A stretch of DNA of 64,000 nucleotides from Gemmatimonadota bacterium (GCA_022823145.1 JAJDXS010000016.1:1-64000); one strand, 5' to 3'; shown: positions 8,900-18,021, numbered from the stretch's first letter. Numbers and translations: made by a program. The notes: generated by a model not told the origin, from the sequence alone.

Positions 8900-9225
8900 C
8901 CGGAATCCCGCCAGACTCGAGGTGCACAAGAAGACGGTGGTGGCGTGCGCTGGCTACCCCGGCTCGGACGGTGGTGCAGCACTCGCTCCCTCGGTCGATG
9001 GAGGAGTCGGTCGAATGTGAATGTAATATGCACATTACAAAATGTCATGTAAACATTACCTATCATCACCTCAAAGCCGCACTTCTGGCGCTCTCCCGGG
9101 AATCAGTCCCATCCAGCTATTGGAACGCCCCTGAAACGGATTCACCGTTTCCGCACGCACCGGAAACCCCATGCGCCGGCTACACCCGCGCAGGCTGGCT
9201 CACCGCTTCAGAGACGCGCCTCCCA
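8900..9225. other. intergenic stretch with an AT-rich palindromic island
   Basis: 326 bases without a supported gene between the propeller operon and the Rpn nuclease. The frame of the downstream gene stays open upstream through this stretch, but the translated text is unlike the family and has no good start. The only structure I see is the AT-rich block 9015-9065 with a near-perfect palindrome at 9022-9039, listed separately. Confidence 0.5.
9022..9039. promoter_or_regulatory. 18-bp near-palindrome in an AT-rich island upstream of the Rpn nuclease
   Basis: TGTAAT (9022-9027) and ATTACA (9034-9039) are perfect inverted arms. The full 18 bp matches its reverse complement at 16 positions. More TGTAA/TTAC half-sites follow (ATGTAAACATTACC, 9047-9060). 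Against the GC-rich surroundings this looks like a protein-binding site or promoter region; the binder is unknown. Confidence 0.4.
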
Positions 9226-10278
9226 ATGCCCGAAACCCCTTCGCGAGCAAAGCACGACGAGGCGTACAAGCTGCTCTTCTCCAGTGCCGCCGTCGTCGAG
9301 GGGCTGCTCGGCGCGCTCGCTCCCAACTTCGCCAGGGTGGTCGACCTGTCCAGGCTGCGAAAGCTCTCGCCCAGCTTCGTGAAACCCGAGGGACTGCGGC
9401 AGCGGCACGGCGACATGCTCTGGAGGGCGCGGCTTCGCCAGGAAGGCCGACACCCCGTGTACATCCTGCTGGAATTCCAGTCCCGGCCGGTGAACAGCAT
9501 GGCCTTCCGAGTCTACGAGTACATCAACCTGATTCTGCGCGAGGCGGATGTCACGGAGGACACCGGGCCCGAGGGAGCGCCGCCGATCGTGATACCGATC
9601 GTCATCTACAACGGATTCGGAGCCTGGAACGCCGCGACCGATCTTGCGGACTGGCTGGTGCCGAACGCCGATCCGGAGCTCAGAGCAATGATTGGCCTCC
9701 AGATGCGGCGACGGTATATTCTGGCCGACCTGAAGGCGCCGGAGTTCTCGAGTCTGCCCCCCGGCAACTGGTTCGCAGTGCTGGCCGAGTGGGAAAGCGC
9801 CCGCTGGGCCGAAGACGCGGTCCGGCTGGTCGAACTCTGGCGAAAGGCACGCGAGTCCGGCGACGGCAGCATTGTTCGCGGGTTCGACGCGCTGAGACAG
9901 CAGACAGATTCCTGGTTGCCGATCCCGGCAACTGAATCCGGTGCAGCCCTACTGCCCGGGGGGAGGAAAACGATGATCCGACACGAAGAGACCTGGCTCG
10001 CCGAAAACCTCCGGAAGCGGGAGGAAGAACTGCGCCAGGAGGGCCGTCGCCAAGGTGTCCAGGAGGGCCGCCGCGAGGGTGTCCAGGAAGGCCGTCGGGA
10101 AGGCCGCCGGCTGGTCCTGCGCCAGTTGGTGCTCCGGAAGTTCGGTCCGGAGGCGGTTGCGGAACTGTCCCGCGTCCTGAACGATCCATCGGATTCGGAT
10201 CGGACACAGGGGCTCGCGCTCGCCATCATCGAGTGCGCGACGACCGAGGAGTTCATCGCCCGAGTTCAGGAGCTTTAG
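9226..10278 (+). CDS. Rpn-family recombination-promoting nuclease / putative transposase
   Basis: 350 aa from ATG 9226 (MPETPSRAKHDEAYKLLF), where family similarity begins. The N-terminal half matches the Rpn/YhgA-like PD-(D/E)xK nuclease fold: HDEAYKLLF, then GDMLWRARL followed by YILLEFQSRPV, which supplies the usual D...E-x-Q catalytic pattern, and a hydrophobic PPIVIPIVIYNG strand. The C-terminal part has a charged repeat (QEGRREGV units, 10036-10110) followed by a DUF4351-like end (VLRQLVLRKFG). E. coli Rpn proteins are DNA endonucleases that promote RecA-independent recombination; genes of this family spread horizontally. The AT-rich upstream region and an intergenic repeat directly downstream fit a mobile or recently acquired gene. 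Confidence 0.75.
   Translation: MPETPSRAKHDEAYKLLFSSAAVVEGLLGALAPNFARVVDLSRLRKLSPSFVKPEGLRQRHGDMLWRARLRQEGRHPVYILLEFQSRPVNSMAFRVYEYINLILREADVTEDTGPEGAPPIVIPIVIYNGFGAWNAATDLADWLVPNADPELRAMIGLQMRRRYILADLKAPEFSSLPPGNWFAVLAEWESARWAEDAVRLVELWRKARESGDGSIVRGFDALRQQTDSWLPIPATESGAALLPGGRKTMIRHEETWLAENLRKREEELRQEGRRQGVQEGRREGVQEGRREGRRLVLRQLVLRKFGPEAVAELSRVLNDPSDSDRTQGLALAIIECATTEEFIARVQEL
10036..10110 (+). repeat. short in-gene tandem repeat, about 24-nt unit
   Basis: About three imperfect copies of a 24-nt unit (CAGGAGGGCCGTCGCCAAGG...) encode repeated QEGRR-x-GV octapeptides in the C-terminal tail of the Rpn-like protein. Such charged repeats commonly vary in copy number between Rpn homologues. Confidence 0.6.
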
Positions 10279-10287
10279 TCCGGTCCG

Positions 10288-10327
10288 TCCCATCCGAGCA
10301 TGGATTTGTCCCTGCGGGTTTCTGCGG
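10288..10327. repeat. dispersed 40-bp intergenic repeat, copy 1
   Basis: The block runs from TCCCATCCGAGCAT through GTCCCTGC to TTTCTGCGG. It matches 36369-36408 at 32 of 40 positions with no gaps. It begins 10 bases after the Rpn gene and lies between convergent genes. See the finding on this repeat. Confidence 0.55.
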
Positions 10328-10362
10328 AACAACTGTCGTGCTCGCGGAAGCGCAATCCGGGG

Positions 10363-10950
10363 CTAGTTCGCGGGCGTGGCGTTCTCCGGCTGGTCCAGCC
10401 TGATCAGCTGGCTGCGGATCCCCCAGTCGCGACCGTTGCGGATGAGGACCGTCATGTGGATGCCGGTCAGGACGCGCGAACCTCTCTGATCGCCGAGCTG
10501 AAAGGTGAGCAGGCCGGTGATCAGCCCCATGCGGCCGCTGGCATCGAAGTCGGTGAACGACGCCTGCACCTCGCCTGACCGCTGGAGCAGCGACTCCAGC
10601 TTCTCGTGGATCGCTTCGCGCCCGCGAACGGGGTCGTCCTGGTTGAAGATGAAGGTGGCGTCCTCGGTGTAGAGTTCGAGCAGGGTCTCGATGTCGTCCG
10701 CGGCCCAGGCGCCGCGCCACTTGCCCAGGAGGGCGTTGGTGTGGAGCATGACATCGGCGTAGTACTCGGCCCGGTTCGCCGCGGCGGACATACCGTCGCT
10801 GCCCGGCGCTCCGGGGTAGCGTCGCGCGCGCTGCGCATTCCCGACATCCACCGACGACAGGAGCGCGCACGCCACTGCCCCGATCGCGAAAATTGATCTG
10901 ATCACAGCTGCCGTCCTTGGGGCCCCGCTCGCAAAAGTCGGCTGCAACAT
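10363..10950 (-). CDS. secreted NTF2/SnoaL-like (DUF4440-type) protein
   Basis: 195 aa from ATG 10950, chosen because it leads straight into a signal peptide (IRSIFAIGAVACALLSS, then VGNAQ). The mature part has the NTF2-like cone pattern: WRGAWAADDIETLLELYTEDATFIFNQ, then GREAIHEKLESLL and a C-terminal sheet (GIHMTVLIRNGRDWGIRSQ). DUF4440 and SnoaL-like proteins bind small ligands or act as isomerases, but no catalytic assignment is possible here. It is divergently transcribed from the iron regulator; the DtxR-type operator lies in the shared upstream region, so it could also be iron-regulated. That is inference. Confidence 0.7.
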   Translation of the reverse strand: MLQPTFASGAPRTAAVIRSIFAIGAVACALLSSVDVGNAQRARRYPGAPGSDGMSAAANRAEYYADVMLHTNALLGKWRGAWAADDIETLLELYTEDATFIFNQDDPVRGREAIHEKLESLLQRSGEVQASFTDFDASGRMGLITGLLTFQLGDQRGSRVLTGIHMTVLIRNGRDWGIRSQLIRLDQPENATPAN

Positions 10951-10999
10951 AATGGGCGACCCGAATCCAGGATAGTCCGTCAACGGGGTTGCGCGAATA

Positions 11000-11015
11000 T
11001 TTAGGCTTGCCTAAA
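11000..11015. promoter_or_regulatory. DtxR/IdeR/MntR-type operator
   Basis: TTTAGGC-TT-GCCTAAA is an inverted repeat with perfect 7-bp arms and strongly resembles the TTAGG...CCTAA core recognised by DtxR-family metalloregulators. It lies 73 bp upstream of a gene for a DtxR-like protein and between two divergent genes, so iron- or manganese-dependent autoregulation of the feo genes is likely. Confidence 0.65.
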
Positions 11016-11087
11016 CTTTTCTCGGAGAGACCTCGTGGGCCGCGCCGGCGGACCCACCAAACCGATCACGAGAGCGACCAGCCATAC

Positions 11088-12125
11088 ATGCCCGATCCCG
11101 CAAACGCACTCCTGTTGTTCTTCGCGCTGGCAGGCCTGGGCGCCGTCATCCTCTGGCCGGACCGGGGCCTGGGGCCGCGCCTGCGACGCATCGCCCGACT
11201 CACCGAGCGCGTTCGGCTGGAGGACGTGCTGAAACAGCTCTACAAGCTCGAATACGACCGGCTGCCGGCAACGCCCGAGAGCGTGGCGGGCGGAGTGCAG
11301 ATCTCCCGAACCCAGGCCATTCGGCTTCTCCAGCGCCTTGAGGAAAAGGAACTGGTGGTGGCCGAGGACGCCCTGTTTGCCCTGACGGAGCCGGGAAGGG
11401 CGCAGGCGCTGCACATCGTGCGGGCACATCGCATATGGGAGCGCTTCCTCGCGGACCGCACGGGCACGCCTCCACAGGACTGGCACGGTCAGGCCGAGGC
11501 GCGCGAGCACCGGCTGTCGGTTGCGGAGACGGAGGACCTGGCGGCGGCGCTGGGCCATCCGGTCTACGATCCGCACGGGGACCCGATCCCCACGGCTGCC
11601 GGCGAGATGCCCGCCAGGTCGGGCGTGCCCCTTTCGGCACTCGAGCCGGGGGAGACAGGCCTCATCACCCATCTCGAGGACGAACCCCGGGAGATCTACA
11701 GCGAGCTCGTCGCGCTGGGCCTGGGGCTGATGAGTCCGGTGGAGCGGCTGGACGGCGACGCGGGCAGGGTGCGCTTCCGCACCGGTGACAGGCGCCATGA
11801 GGTTTCCAGCGCCGTGGCGCGCAACGTGACGGTCGAGGTATCCCAGGAGGTGGAGGATCCACGCTGGTCGCGTACGCTCGCGGACATCCAGCCGGGTGAA
11901 TCCGCGACCGTCGCCGCCATCTCGCCCGTGTGCCGCGGGCCTGCGCGCCGTCGCCTCCTCGATCTCGGCGTCGTGCCCGGGACGGTCGTTCATGCGCGGA
12001 TGCGCAGCGCCGGGGGCGACCCGGTAGCGTACGACATCCGAGGCGCCCTGATCGCGCTGCGACGTGAGCAGGCGGCACGGATACAGGTCGTCAACGGCGA
12101 CTCCACCGAGTCGAGGGCCTCGTGA
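11088..12125 (+). CDS. membrane-anchored DtxR-like metalloregulator fused to FeoA/SH3-like domains
   Basis: 345 aa from ATG 11088. Residues about 4-22 are a hydrophobic segment ([19 protein letters not shown]), unusual for this family. Residues about 40-110 are a DtxR-type winged helix ([20 protein letters not shown]), followed by the dimerisation/metal-binding region ([10 protein letters not shown], then EAREH, where DtxR has C-x-x-E-H; the Cys is replaced by Glu as in MntR). DPHGDPIPT matches the conserved CPHGNPIP segment. Two SH3-like FeoA modules follow ([31 protein letters not shown]...[15 protein letters not shown]). The end overlaps feoB by GTGA. It probably senses Fe2+ or Mn2+ and controls feoB through the operator at 11000. 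Whether it is a repressor, a membrane adaptor for FeoB or both cannot be told from sequence. Confidence 0.75.
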   Translation: MPDPANALLLFFALAGLGAVILWPDRGLGPRLRRIARLTERVRLEDVLKQLYKLEYDRLPATPESVAGGVQISRTQAIRLLQRLEEKELVVAEDALFALTEPGRAQALHIVRAHRIWERFLADRTGTPPQDWHGQAEAREHRLSVAETEDLAAALGHPVYDPHGDPIPTAAGEMPARSGVPLSALEPGETGLITHLEDEPREIYSELVALGLGLMSPVERLDGDAGRVRFRTGDRRHEVSSAVARNVTVEVSQEVEDPRWSRTLADIQPGESATVAAISPVCRGPARRRLLDLGVVPGTVVHARMRSAGGDPVAYDIRGALIALRREQAARIQVVNGDSTESRAS

Positions 12126-14422
12126 CGCCCGGAACAAGCGCAGGGGCCGCCGAGCGCGCCCCCGAGACGCCGCAGCACGGCGCCCGCGCCCCTCAGCGCG
12201 CCCGCAACCTGGTTCGGCTGGGTCTGAGCCCGCACCGATGGGATCACCTGATCGCGCTCGCCGGCAACCCCAACGTGGGCAAGACCACGGTCTTCAACGC
12301 GCTTACCGGGCTGCGCCAGCACACCGGCAACTGGCCGGGCAAGACCGTCGTCCGCGCCGAGGGGGCTTTCCTGCACGATGGCCGCCGGGTGAAGGTGGTC
12401 GACCTGCCCGGCACCTATTCGCTGCAGGCCGGAAGCGCCGACGAGGAGGTGGCGCGCGACTTCATCCTCTTCGGGCAGCCGGACGTCACCGTGGTGGTCG
12501 TGGACGCCTGCCGGCTGGAGCGAAACCTCAACCTCGTGCTGCAGGTCCTGGAGATCACGGACCGGGTGGTGGTCTGCCTCAACCTGGTGGACGAGGCCCG
12601 GCGCCACGGCGTCACGGTAGACGTGAAGCGGCTCGAGCGGGAACTGGGCGTGCCGGTCATCCCGGCGGTGGCGCGGCAGGGAGAAGGGATCGACGCCCTG
12701 CTGAAGGCGGCGACCGAGGTCGCCACGGGGGCTCGCAGGACCCGTCCCCATCGCATCCGTTCGCATCCGGCCGCTGTCGAGGACGCCATCGACGCCATCG
12801 AGCCGCTGGTCGCCCGGGAGTTCCCCGAGTTGCCCAACGCGCGCTGGGTGGCGCTGCGGCTCCTCAACGCCGACGAGCGCGTAGCCGAAGCCGTGCGATC
12901 GGGCGAAATCGGGCAACTGGGCGGCAACGGCAGCGGCGGCAGTCCGCCGCGAGCCGCCCCGAGCGCCGCCGCTGAGCGAAAGGGTGGCTCACCCGCGGTC
13001 TCCGAAGGCGGCGAACGCATCCTGAAGGCGGCCACGCGGCACCGCTGGATGCTCAAGCCCGGATTCCACGACGCGCTGGCCGAGAACATCTACCGCGAGG
13101 CGGCCCGGATCGCCGACGCGAGCGTCCACAAGGGCCTGAGGAAGGCCGGGGCGGGCCTCGACCGCGCCCTCGACCGCTGGCTCACCAGCCGGATCTTCGG
13201 CTTCCCCCTCATGCTGGCCATCCTCGCGGTGGTCTTCTGGCTGACCATCGCCGGCGCCAACGTGCCGTCGGCGATGCTCGCCACCCTGCTCCTCGACCGT
13301 GTGCACCCCGTGCTGCTGGATTTCGGCGCATGGGCCGGAATGCCCTGGTGGCTCAGCGGCTTCCTCTTCGACGGAGTCTACCTGGCCACCGCCTGGGTGG
13401 TGAGCGTGATGCTGCCGCCGATGGCCATCTTCTTCCCCCTCTTTACCCTCCTCGAGGACTTCGGCTACCTCCCGCGCGTCGCCTTCAATCTCGACTCGCT
13501 ATTCCGGCGGGCGGGCGCACACGGCAAGCAGGCGCTTACCATGAGCATGGGCTTCGGATGCAACGCCGCCGGCGTCGTCGCCACGCGCGTGATCGACAGC
13601 CCCAGGGAACGGCTCATCGCGATCATCACCAACAACTTCTCGCTGTGCAACGGCCGCTGGCCGACTCAGATCCTGATCGCGGCCATCTTCATCGGAGCAC
13701 TGGTCCCACCGCACCTCGCGGGTGTCGTTTCGGCGGGCGCGGTGGTCGGCATCGCGTTGCTGGGCATCTTCTTCATGTTCCTCACCTCGTGGGGGCTCTC
13801 CAACACGGTGCTGAAGGGTGAAGCCACGACCTTCTCGCTGGAGCTTCCCCCCTACCGCCCCCCGCGCATCCTGCAGACGCTGTACACCTCGGTGATCGAC
13901 CGCACGCTGATCATCCTCTGGCGCGCGGTCCTCTTCGCGGTTCCCGCCGGTGCCGTCATCTGGCTGATCTCGAACATCTCCTTCGGCGGCGCTTCGATCG
14001 CCCAACACGGCATCGACCTCCTCGACCCCTTCGGCCTGCTCCTGGGCCTCAACGGCGTGATCCTGCTCGCCTACGTCATCGCGATCCCGGCCAACGAGAT
14101 CGTGATTCCCACCGTGCTCATGCTCACGGTGCTTACGCTGGGCGACCCCTCGTTGGGCCAGGGCGCCGGCGTGATGTTCGAAGCCGATTCGGTCGGCGGC
14201 ACACAGGAACTCCTCAGCGCCGGCGGCTGGACGCTGCTGACAGGCGTCAACCTCATGCTCTTCAGTCTGCTCCACAATCCGTGCTCGACCACGATCTACA
14301 CCATCTACAAGGAAACGAGGAGCGGCCGCTGGACCACGCTGTCGGCGCTACTGCCGCTCGTCATGGGGTTTGTGGTCTGTTTTCTGGTGGCGCAGGTGTG
14401 GAGGCTGGCTACCGGGACGTAA
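12122..14422 (+). CDS. feoB: ferrous iron transporter FeoB
   Basis: 766 aa, GTG start overlapping the regulator stop. After an N-terminal extension of about 40 residues comes the G-protein domain: G1 GNPNVGKTT, the FeoB-typical TGNWPGKTV (switch I), G3 VDLPGTYS and G4 NLVDEA. A GDI-like linker precedes the membrane domain, whose two Gate regions are recognisable ([17 protein letters not shown] with [11 protein letters not shown]; later segments to residue 760). GTP binding and hydrolysis drive Fe2+ uptake across the inner membrane. FeoA modules lie in the preceding fusion protein and no FeoC is seen. A low-complexity Gly/Ser/Pro stretch near residues 265-300 is an insertion between the two domains. 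Confidence 0.95.
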   Translation: MTPGTSAGAAERAPETPQHGARAPQRARNLVRLGLSPHRWDHLIALAGNPNVGKTTVFNALTGLRQHTGNWPGKTVVRAEGAFLHDGRRVKVVDLPGTYSLQAGSADEEVARDFILFGQPDVTVVVVDACRLERNLNLVLQVLEITDRVVVCLNLVDEARRHGVTVDVKRLERELGVPVIPAVARQGEGIDALLKAATEVATGARRTRPHRIRSHPAAVEDAIDAIEPLVAREFPELPNARWVALRLLNADERVAEAVRSGEIGQLGGNGSGGSPPRAAPSAAAERKGGSPAVSEGGERILKAATRHRWMLKPGFHDALAENIYREAARIADASVHKGLRKAGAGLDRALDRWLTSRIFGFPLMLAILAVVFWLTIAGANVPSAMLATLLLDRVHPVLLDFGAWAGMPWWLSGFLFDGVYLATAWVVSVMLPPMAIFFPLFTLLEDFGYLPRVAFNLDSLFRRAGAHGKQALTMSMGFGCNAAGVVATRVIDSPRERLIAIITNNFSLCNGRWPTQILIAAIFIGALVPPHLAGVVSAGAVVGIALLGIFFMFLTSWGLSNTVLKGEATTFSLELPPYRPPRILQTLYTSVIDRTLIILWRAVLFAVPAGAVIWLISNISFGGASIAQHGIDLLDPFGLLLGLNGVILLAYVIAIPANEIVIPTVLMLTVLTLGDPSLGQGAGVMFEADSVGGTQELLSAGGWTLLTGVNLMLFSLLHNPCSTTIYTIYKETRSGRWTTLSALLPLVMGFVVCFLVAQVWRLATGT

Positions 14423-14438
14423 CCGGCCGGCGGGCCGC

Positions 14439-15827
14439 CTACCCGGCCGAGCCTGCGATTGCCAGCATCTCCTCGACGGTGCAGAGCTTGACGCGTGGCC
14501 GCCCCTCGGCCTTGCCGCGCGCGGTCTCGTGCGCATCCAGCCGCCGCCACCCGGCTTCGTCGACCCGGCGCACACCACGCTCCCGCAGCAGATCGGCCAG
14601 GTCGCCCGCGGCGGGTCCACCCTCCCCCCTCCCCGCAACGAGCCCGGCCTCCCGGTCCTCGATCATCAAGGCCACCGTGGCCGCCGCGTCGGCCTTGTTC
14701 GTCCCTATCACCCCCGAGGGCCCGCGCTTGGCCCACCCCACCACGTACTCGCCCGGCACGATCTCGCCGCCGCCCGACGCGCGCACCACCCGGCCCCCCT
14801 CGTTCGGCACGATCCCGTGCCGCTCGTCGAAGGGCACACCCGGGATCGGGACGCCGCGGTAGCCCACCGAGCGGATCACCATCCCACACGGCACGACCTC
14901 GGTCTCGCCGGTCCCCGCGGCGCGCATGTAGCCGTCCTCCTGCTCCACGAGGCGGTTCCGCTCGATGCGCACGCCGGTGACCCGGCCGTCCTCGCCGAGC
15001 ACTTCGAGCGGCGACACCAGAAAGCGGAACCGCACCACCCTGTCCCCGTCTTCCGGGGCGGCGGACGCGTAGCCCCTCAGCGTCGCCATGTTGCGCGTCT
15101 TCACGGCGTTGCCCTCCAGCGCGGCCTCGCTCGCCGGATCGAGGTCGAGTTCGTCGGCCTCCACCTGTGCGCACACCCCGGCCAGCCGCCCGAACTCGCG
15201 CAGCTCCGGGTTGGTGAACGAGGCCTGGGCGGGACCCCGGCGGCCCAGCACGGTGACGCGCCGCACCCGGCTGCCCCGCAGTGCGGCCAGCGCATGGTCG
15301 GCAATGTCGGTCGTGGCGAGGCGGTCGAGCGACAGCACCAGGATCCGCGAGACGTCGATGGCGACGTTGCCGTTGCCGATGACGACGACATCCTCGCAGT
15401 CCAGGTCGAAATTCGCGCCGCGAAACTCCGGGTGGCCGTTGTACCACGCCACGAAGCGGAAGGCGGCGTGGCTGCCGGCCAGATCCTCGCCCGGAATGCC
15501 GAGGCGCCGGTCGCTCTGCGCCCCCACCGCGTAGACGATCTGGTCGTAGCGCGCCCTCAGCTCGTCCAGGCTCACATCCACACCCAGCGTCACGTTGCCG
15601 AAGTAGCGCACCTCGTCGCGGGCAAGGAGCCTGCTGTAGACCCGGGTCACCGACTTGATGGCCTGGTGGTCCGGGGCGACGCCGTCGCGCACGAGCCCGT
15701 ACGGGGCGGGAAGCCGGTTGATGATGTCGATCTCGACCGGATCGCCCGACTTCAGTAGCGCCTCGGCGGAGAAGAATCCCGCCGGTCCGGCCCCGATGAT
15801 CGCGACTCGTGTGCACGGATGGGTCAT
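14439..15827 (-). CDS. ferredoxin/adrenodoxin-type NADP+ reductase (FprA-like)
   Basis: 462 aa from ATG 15827, the usual length for FprA/adrenodoxin reductase (about 456). It opens with the FAD Rossmann motif VAIIGAGPAGFFSAEALL. The NADP(H) site is VVVIGNGNVAIDVSRIL near residue 155, followed by the typical RRVTVLGRRGPAQASFTNPELRE. The C-terminal GWAKRGPSGVIGTNKADA block binds FAD in the family. It transfers electrons between NADPH and a ferredoxin-type partner. The gene converges on feoB and is divergent from a cytochrome c gene. Iron-sulfur assembly or radical SAM enzymes nearby are possible users, but that is inference. Confidence 0.9.
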   Translation of the reverse strand: MTHPCTRVAIIGAGPAGFFSAEALLKSGDPVEIDIINRLPAPYGLVRDGVAPDHQAIKSVTRVYSRLLARDEVRYFGNVTLGVDVSLDELRARYDQIVYAVGAQSDRRLGIPGEDLAGSHAAFRFVAWYNGHPEFRGANFDLDCEDVVVIGNGNVAIDVSRILVLSLDRLATTDIADHALAALRGSRVRRVTVLGRRGPAQASFTNPELREFGRLAGVCAQVEADELDLDPASEAALEGNAVKTRNMATLRGYASAAPEDGDRVVRFRFLVSPLEVLGEDGRVTGVRIERNRLVEQEDGYMRAAGTGETEVVPCGMVIRSVGYRGVPIPGVPFDERHGIVPNEGGRVVRASGGGEIVPGEYVVGWAKRGPSGVIGTNKADAAATVALMIEDREAGLVAGRGEGGPAAGDLADLLRERGVRRVDEAGWRRLDAHETARGKAEGRPRVKLCTVEEMLAIAGSAG

Positions 15828-15930
15828 GGCGTCCGGACGTGGTTGACCGTCCCGTCGTTCATTGGCGAGTTTCCGGGGTTGCTGAAAGTGAATCGAAGTA
15901 AAGGAACCGAAGCCACAGGGGATCAAGATA

Positions 15931-16440
15931 ATGACGACGATCCAAAACCGTTTTTCGAGGCCGGGCACTCGCCCGATGGTGCCCGGCGCCTTGTGCGCGC
16001 TGTCCCTCGCGGTGCTGGCGGCATGCGGCGGAGATTCCGGGGGCGGTGCGCAGAACGCTTCGGGTGGCGATGCGGACATGACTGCGGCGACCGGCACCGA
16101 AGCTCCCGCTCCCGCAGAACTCTCCATCGATCCGGCCCTGCTGCCCGAAGGCGTGACCGTGGAGATGGTCCAGCAGGGCAGGGATCTCTTCGTCGGCGGC
16201 GGCATCTGCTTCACCTGCCATACGGTCGAAGCCACGGGGGGACCGCTGGCTCCAGACCTCACCGACGACGTCTGGATCAACGTCGACGGCGAGTATTCCT
16301 CCATCGTGGAACTGGTCAAGACGGGCGTCGCGCAGCCGATCGAACACCCCGGTGCCATGCTGCCCCGGGCCGGACTGCCCCTGACCGACGAGCAGGTCGA
16401 GGCGGTCGCGGCCTACACCTACATGCTGAGCCGCATGTAG
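15931..16440 (+). CDS. monohaem cytochrome c lipoprotein
   Basis: 169 aa. The signal sequence ends in LAVLAAC, a lipobox, with the Cys near residue 32. A flexible Gly/Ala/Pro linker follows, then a class I cytochrome c domain with haem motif CFTCH and a C-terminal Met ligand candidate (AMLPRAG). The EMVQQGRDLFVGGGICFTCH layout fits small electron-transfer cytochromes. It is probably anchored to the periplasmic face of a membrane. It ends 5 bases before the convergent radical SAM gene. Confidence 0.85.
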   Translation: MTTIQNRFSRPGTRPMVPGALCALSLAVLAACGGDSGGGAQNASGGDADMTAATGTEAPAPAELSIDPALLPEGVTVEMVQQGRDLFVGGGICFTCHTVEATGGPLAPDLTDDVWINVDGEYSSIVELVKTGVAQPIEHPGAMLPRAGLPLTDEQVEAVAAYTYMLSRM

Positions 16441-16445
16441 CAGCC

Positions 16446-17540
16446 TCAGAAGAGGTCGCCCTGCACTCCGCCGCCACGTCGAAAGGCGGCCGTGGACAGC
16501 GGAAGCGGCGTCCGGTCCAGTCCGGCCTTCCTGGCGGAGGCGCGGAACAGCGCGCCGATCTGCTTCGCGTACTCGCCCCGGCCCCGAAAACGGCGATGAA
16601 ACGCAGGATCGTTCAACCTCCCGCCACGTGCGTCGCGGATCCTGGCCAGGACCTTGTCCCTGCGGTCCGGGAAGTGGGTTTCCAGCCAGCGGACGAAATG
16701 ATCCGCAACTCCCTGCGGCAGTCTGAGCAGCAGGAAGGCTGCGTAGCGGGCGCCGGCTTCAGCGGCTGCATTCACGATCGCCGGCATCTCCTCGTCGGTG
16801 AGCCCCGGAATCACGGGAGCGACGAAGACTCCCACCGGAACGCCCGCCTCCGTGAGCCGCCGGACGGCCTCGAGACGGCGGGCCGGGATCGAGGTGCGCG
16901 GTTCCATGACACGCTGCAGTTCGTTGCGCAGCGTCGTCACGGAAACCGTGACGTTGACACAGTTGTGAGCGGCGAGATCGCTCAGGACGTCGACATCACG
17001 GGTCACCAGGTGATTCTTGGTGACGATCGCCACCGGATTCCTGAAATCGCGCAGGGCTTCCAGGCACCCGCGGGTGATGCGCAACCGGCGCTCAACCGGC
17101 TGGTAGGCGTCGGTCACCCCCGACATTCCCAGAACCTGCGGACGCCAGGACGACCGCGACAGAGCCTCCCTCAACATCTCCGGCGCCCGCCGCTTCACCA
17201 GAATCTTCCGCTCGAAATCGAGACCCGACGAAAAGCCCAGGTACTCGTGCGTAGGCCTGGCGTAGCAGTACACGCACCCGTGCTCGCAGCCGCGGTATGG
17301 GTTCACCGAGACATCGAAGCCCACATCCGGACTCTGGTTGCGGGCCACGATGGAACGCGTGGCGTCCACCAGGAATTCGGTGAGGGGCTTTTCCTCCCCG
17401 TAGTGGCCGGGTTCCATTTCCACATGTACCGTTTCGTAGCGGTTGGGCGGGTCGTACGCCACCCCACGGCCCCGGATCGCGGGTTCCGCTCCCGGGCCGG
17501 CCGCGGCCTGCGTCGAACGCTTGACTGGAAGAACGCGCAT
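16446..17540 (-). CDS. PA0069/Rv2578c-family radical SAM protein (SPL-like)
   Basis: 364 aa from ATG 17540. The radical SAM cluster motif C-x3-C-x2-C is CEHGCVYC in the setting VNPYRGCEHGCVYCYARPTHEYLGF, which is diagnostic of this spore-photoproduct-lyase-related family. Further family blocks are the SGVTDAYQPVE segment, RNPVAIVTKNH, and the PLPLSTAAF C-terminal region. The substrate of the family is not established to my knowledge. The SufE gene is divergent, 50 bases away; shared regulation is possible but not shown. Confidence 0.85.
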   Translation of the reverse strand: MRVLPVKRSTQAAAGPGAEPAIRGRGVAYDPPNRYETVHVEMEPGHYGEEKPLTEFLVDATRSIVARNQSPDVGFDVSVNPYRGCEHGCVYCYARPTHEYLGFSSGLDFERKILVKRRAPEMLREALSRSSWRPQVLGMSGVTDAYQPVERRLRITRGCLEALRDFRNPVAIVTKNHLVTRDVDVLSDLAAHNCVNVTVSVTTLRNELQRVMEPRTSIPARRLEAVRRLTEAGVPVGVFVAPVIPGLTDEEMPAIVNAAAEAGARYAAFLLLRLPQGVADHFVRWLETHFPDRRDKVLARIRDARGGRLNDPAFHRRFRGRGEYAKQIGALFRASARKAGLDRTPLPLSTAAFRRGGGVQGDLF

Positions 17541-17590
17541 TCTCCAATTTCGGTGTTTATTCGGATACACACAAGAGGAACGTCCAGCAA

Positions 17591-18001
17591 ATGACCCTCG
17601 AACAGCTGGAAAAGCGGCTGAACGCCCTCTCCGACCGCACCCTGCGCTACCACTACATCATCCAGCTTGGAAAGCGGCTTCCCCCCATGGACCCCGCGCT
17701 CAAGACGGAAGCGACTCAGGTGCGCGGCTGCATGAGCCCGGCCTGGCTGGCCGGCTGGCTGGAAGAGGGAGAGCCCCGAACGCTGAGGTTCGTCGGCGAC
17801 TCCGAGTCCATCATCGTGAAGGGCCTGTTCGCAATCCTTGCGGAGATCTACAACGGCCAGCCTCCGGAGGAAGCCCTCGCGGTGGACCTGTCGGACATCT
17901 TCGAGCGGCTGAAGCTGGGCGAAGCCCTCAGCCCGAACCGGCGCAACGGCTTCTATTCGATGGTGGAGAAAATCCGCCGCGTCGCGCTCTCGCTGGCGTG
18001 A
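17591..18001 (+). CDS. sufE: SufE-family cysteine desulfurase sulfur acceptor
   Basis: 136 aa, normal for SufE. The sulfur-accepting Cys lies in VRGCMSPAWL, near residue 50, matching the family's V-x-G-C-x-S motif. The flanking RYHYIIQLGKRLPP and SDIFERLKLGEALSPNRRNGF are also typical. SufE takes persulfide sulfur from SufS and hands it to the SufBCD scaffold. No other suf gene is in the window. A GC-rich inverted repeat (18022-18036) follows the stop. Confidence 0.9.
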   Translation: MTLEQLEKRLNALSDRTLRYHYIIQLGKRLPPMDPALKTEATQVRGCMSPAWLAGWLEEGEPRTLRFVGDSESIIVKGLFAILAEIYNGQPPEEALAVDLSDIFERLKLGEALSPNRRNGFYSMVEKIRRVALSLA

Positions 18002-18021
18002 CGCGGCGGATGGGAGAGCAT

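Noticed and set aside
8245-9225. Long upstream extension of the Rpn-like frame
   Set aside because: The extension lies in the wrong frame of the propeller gene, reads as low-complexity Arg/Gly/Pro, and family similarity begins at 9226.
10036-10110. Tandem repeat as a mobile-element end
   Set aside because: It codes for the usual charged tail of Rpn proteins and has no flanking inverted repeats.
14423-14438. Terminator between feoB and the reductase gene
   Set aside because: GC-rich but only 16 bases, with no stable hairpin plus T-tract.
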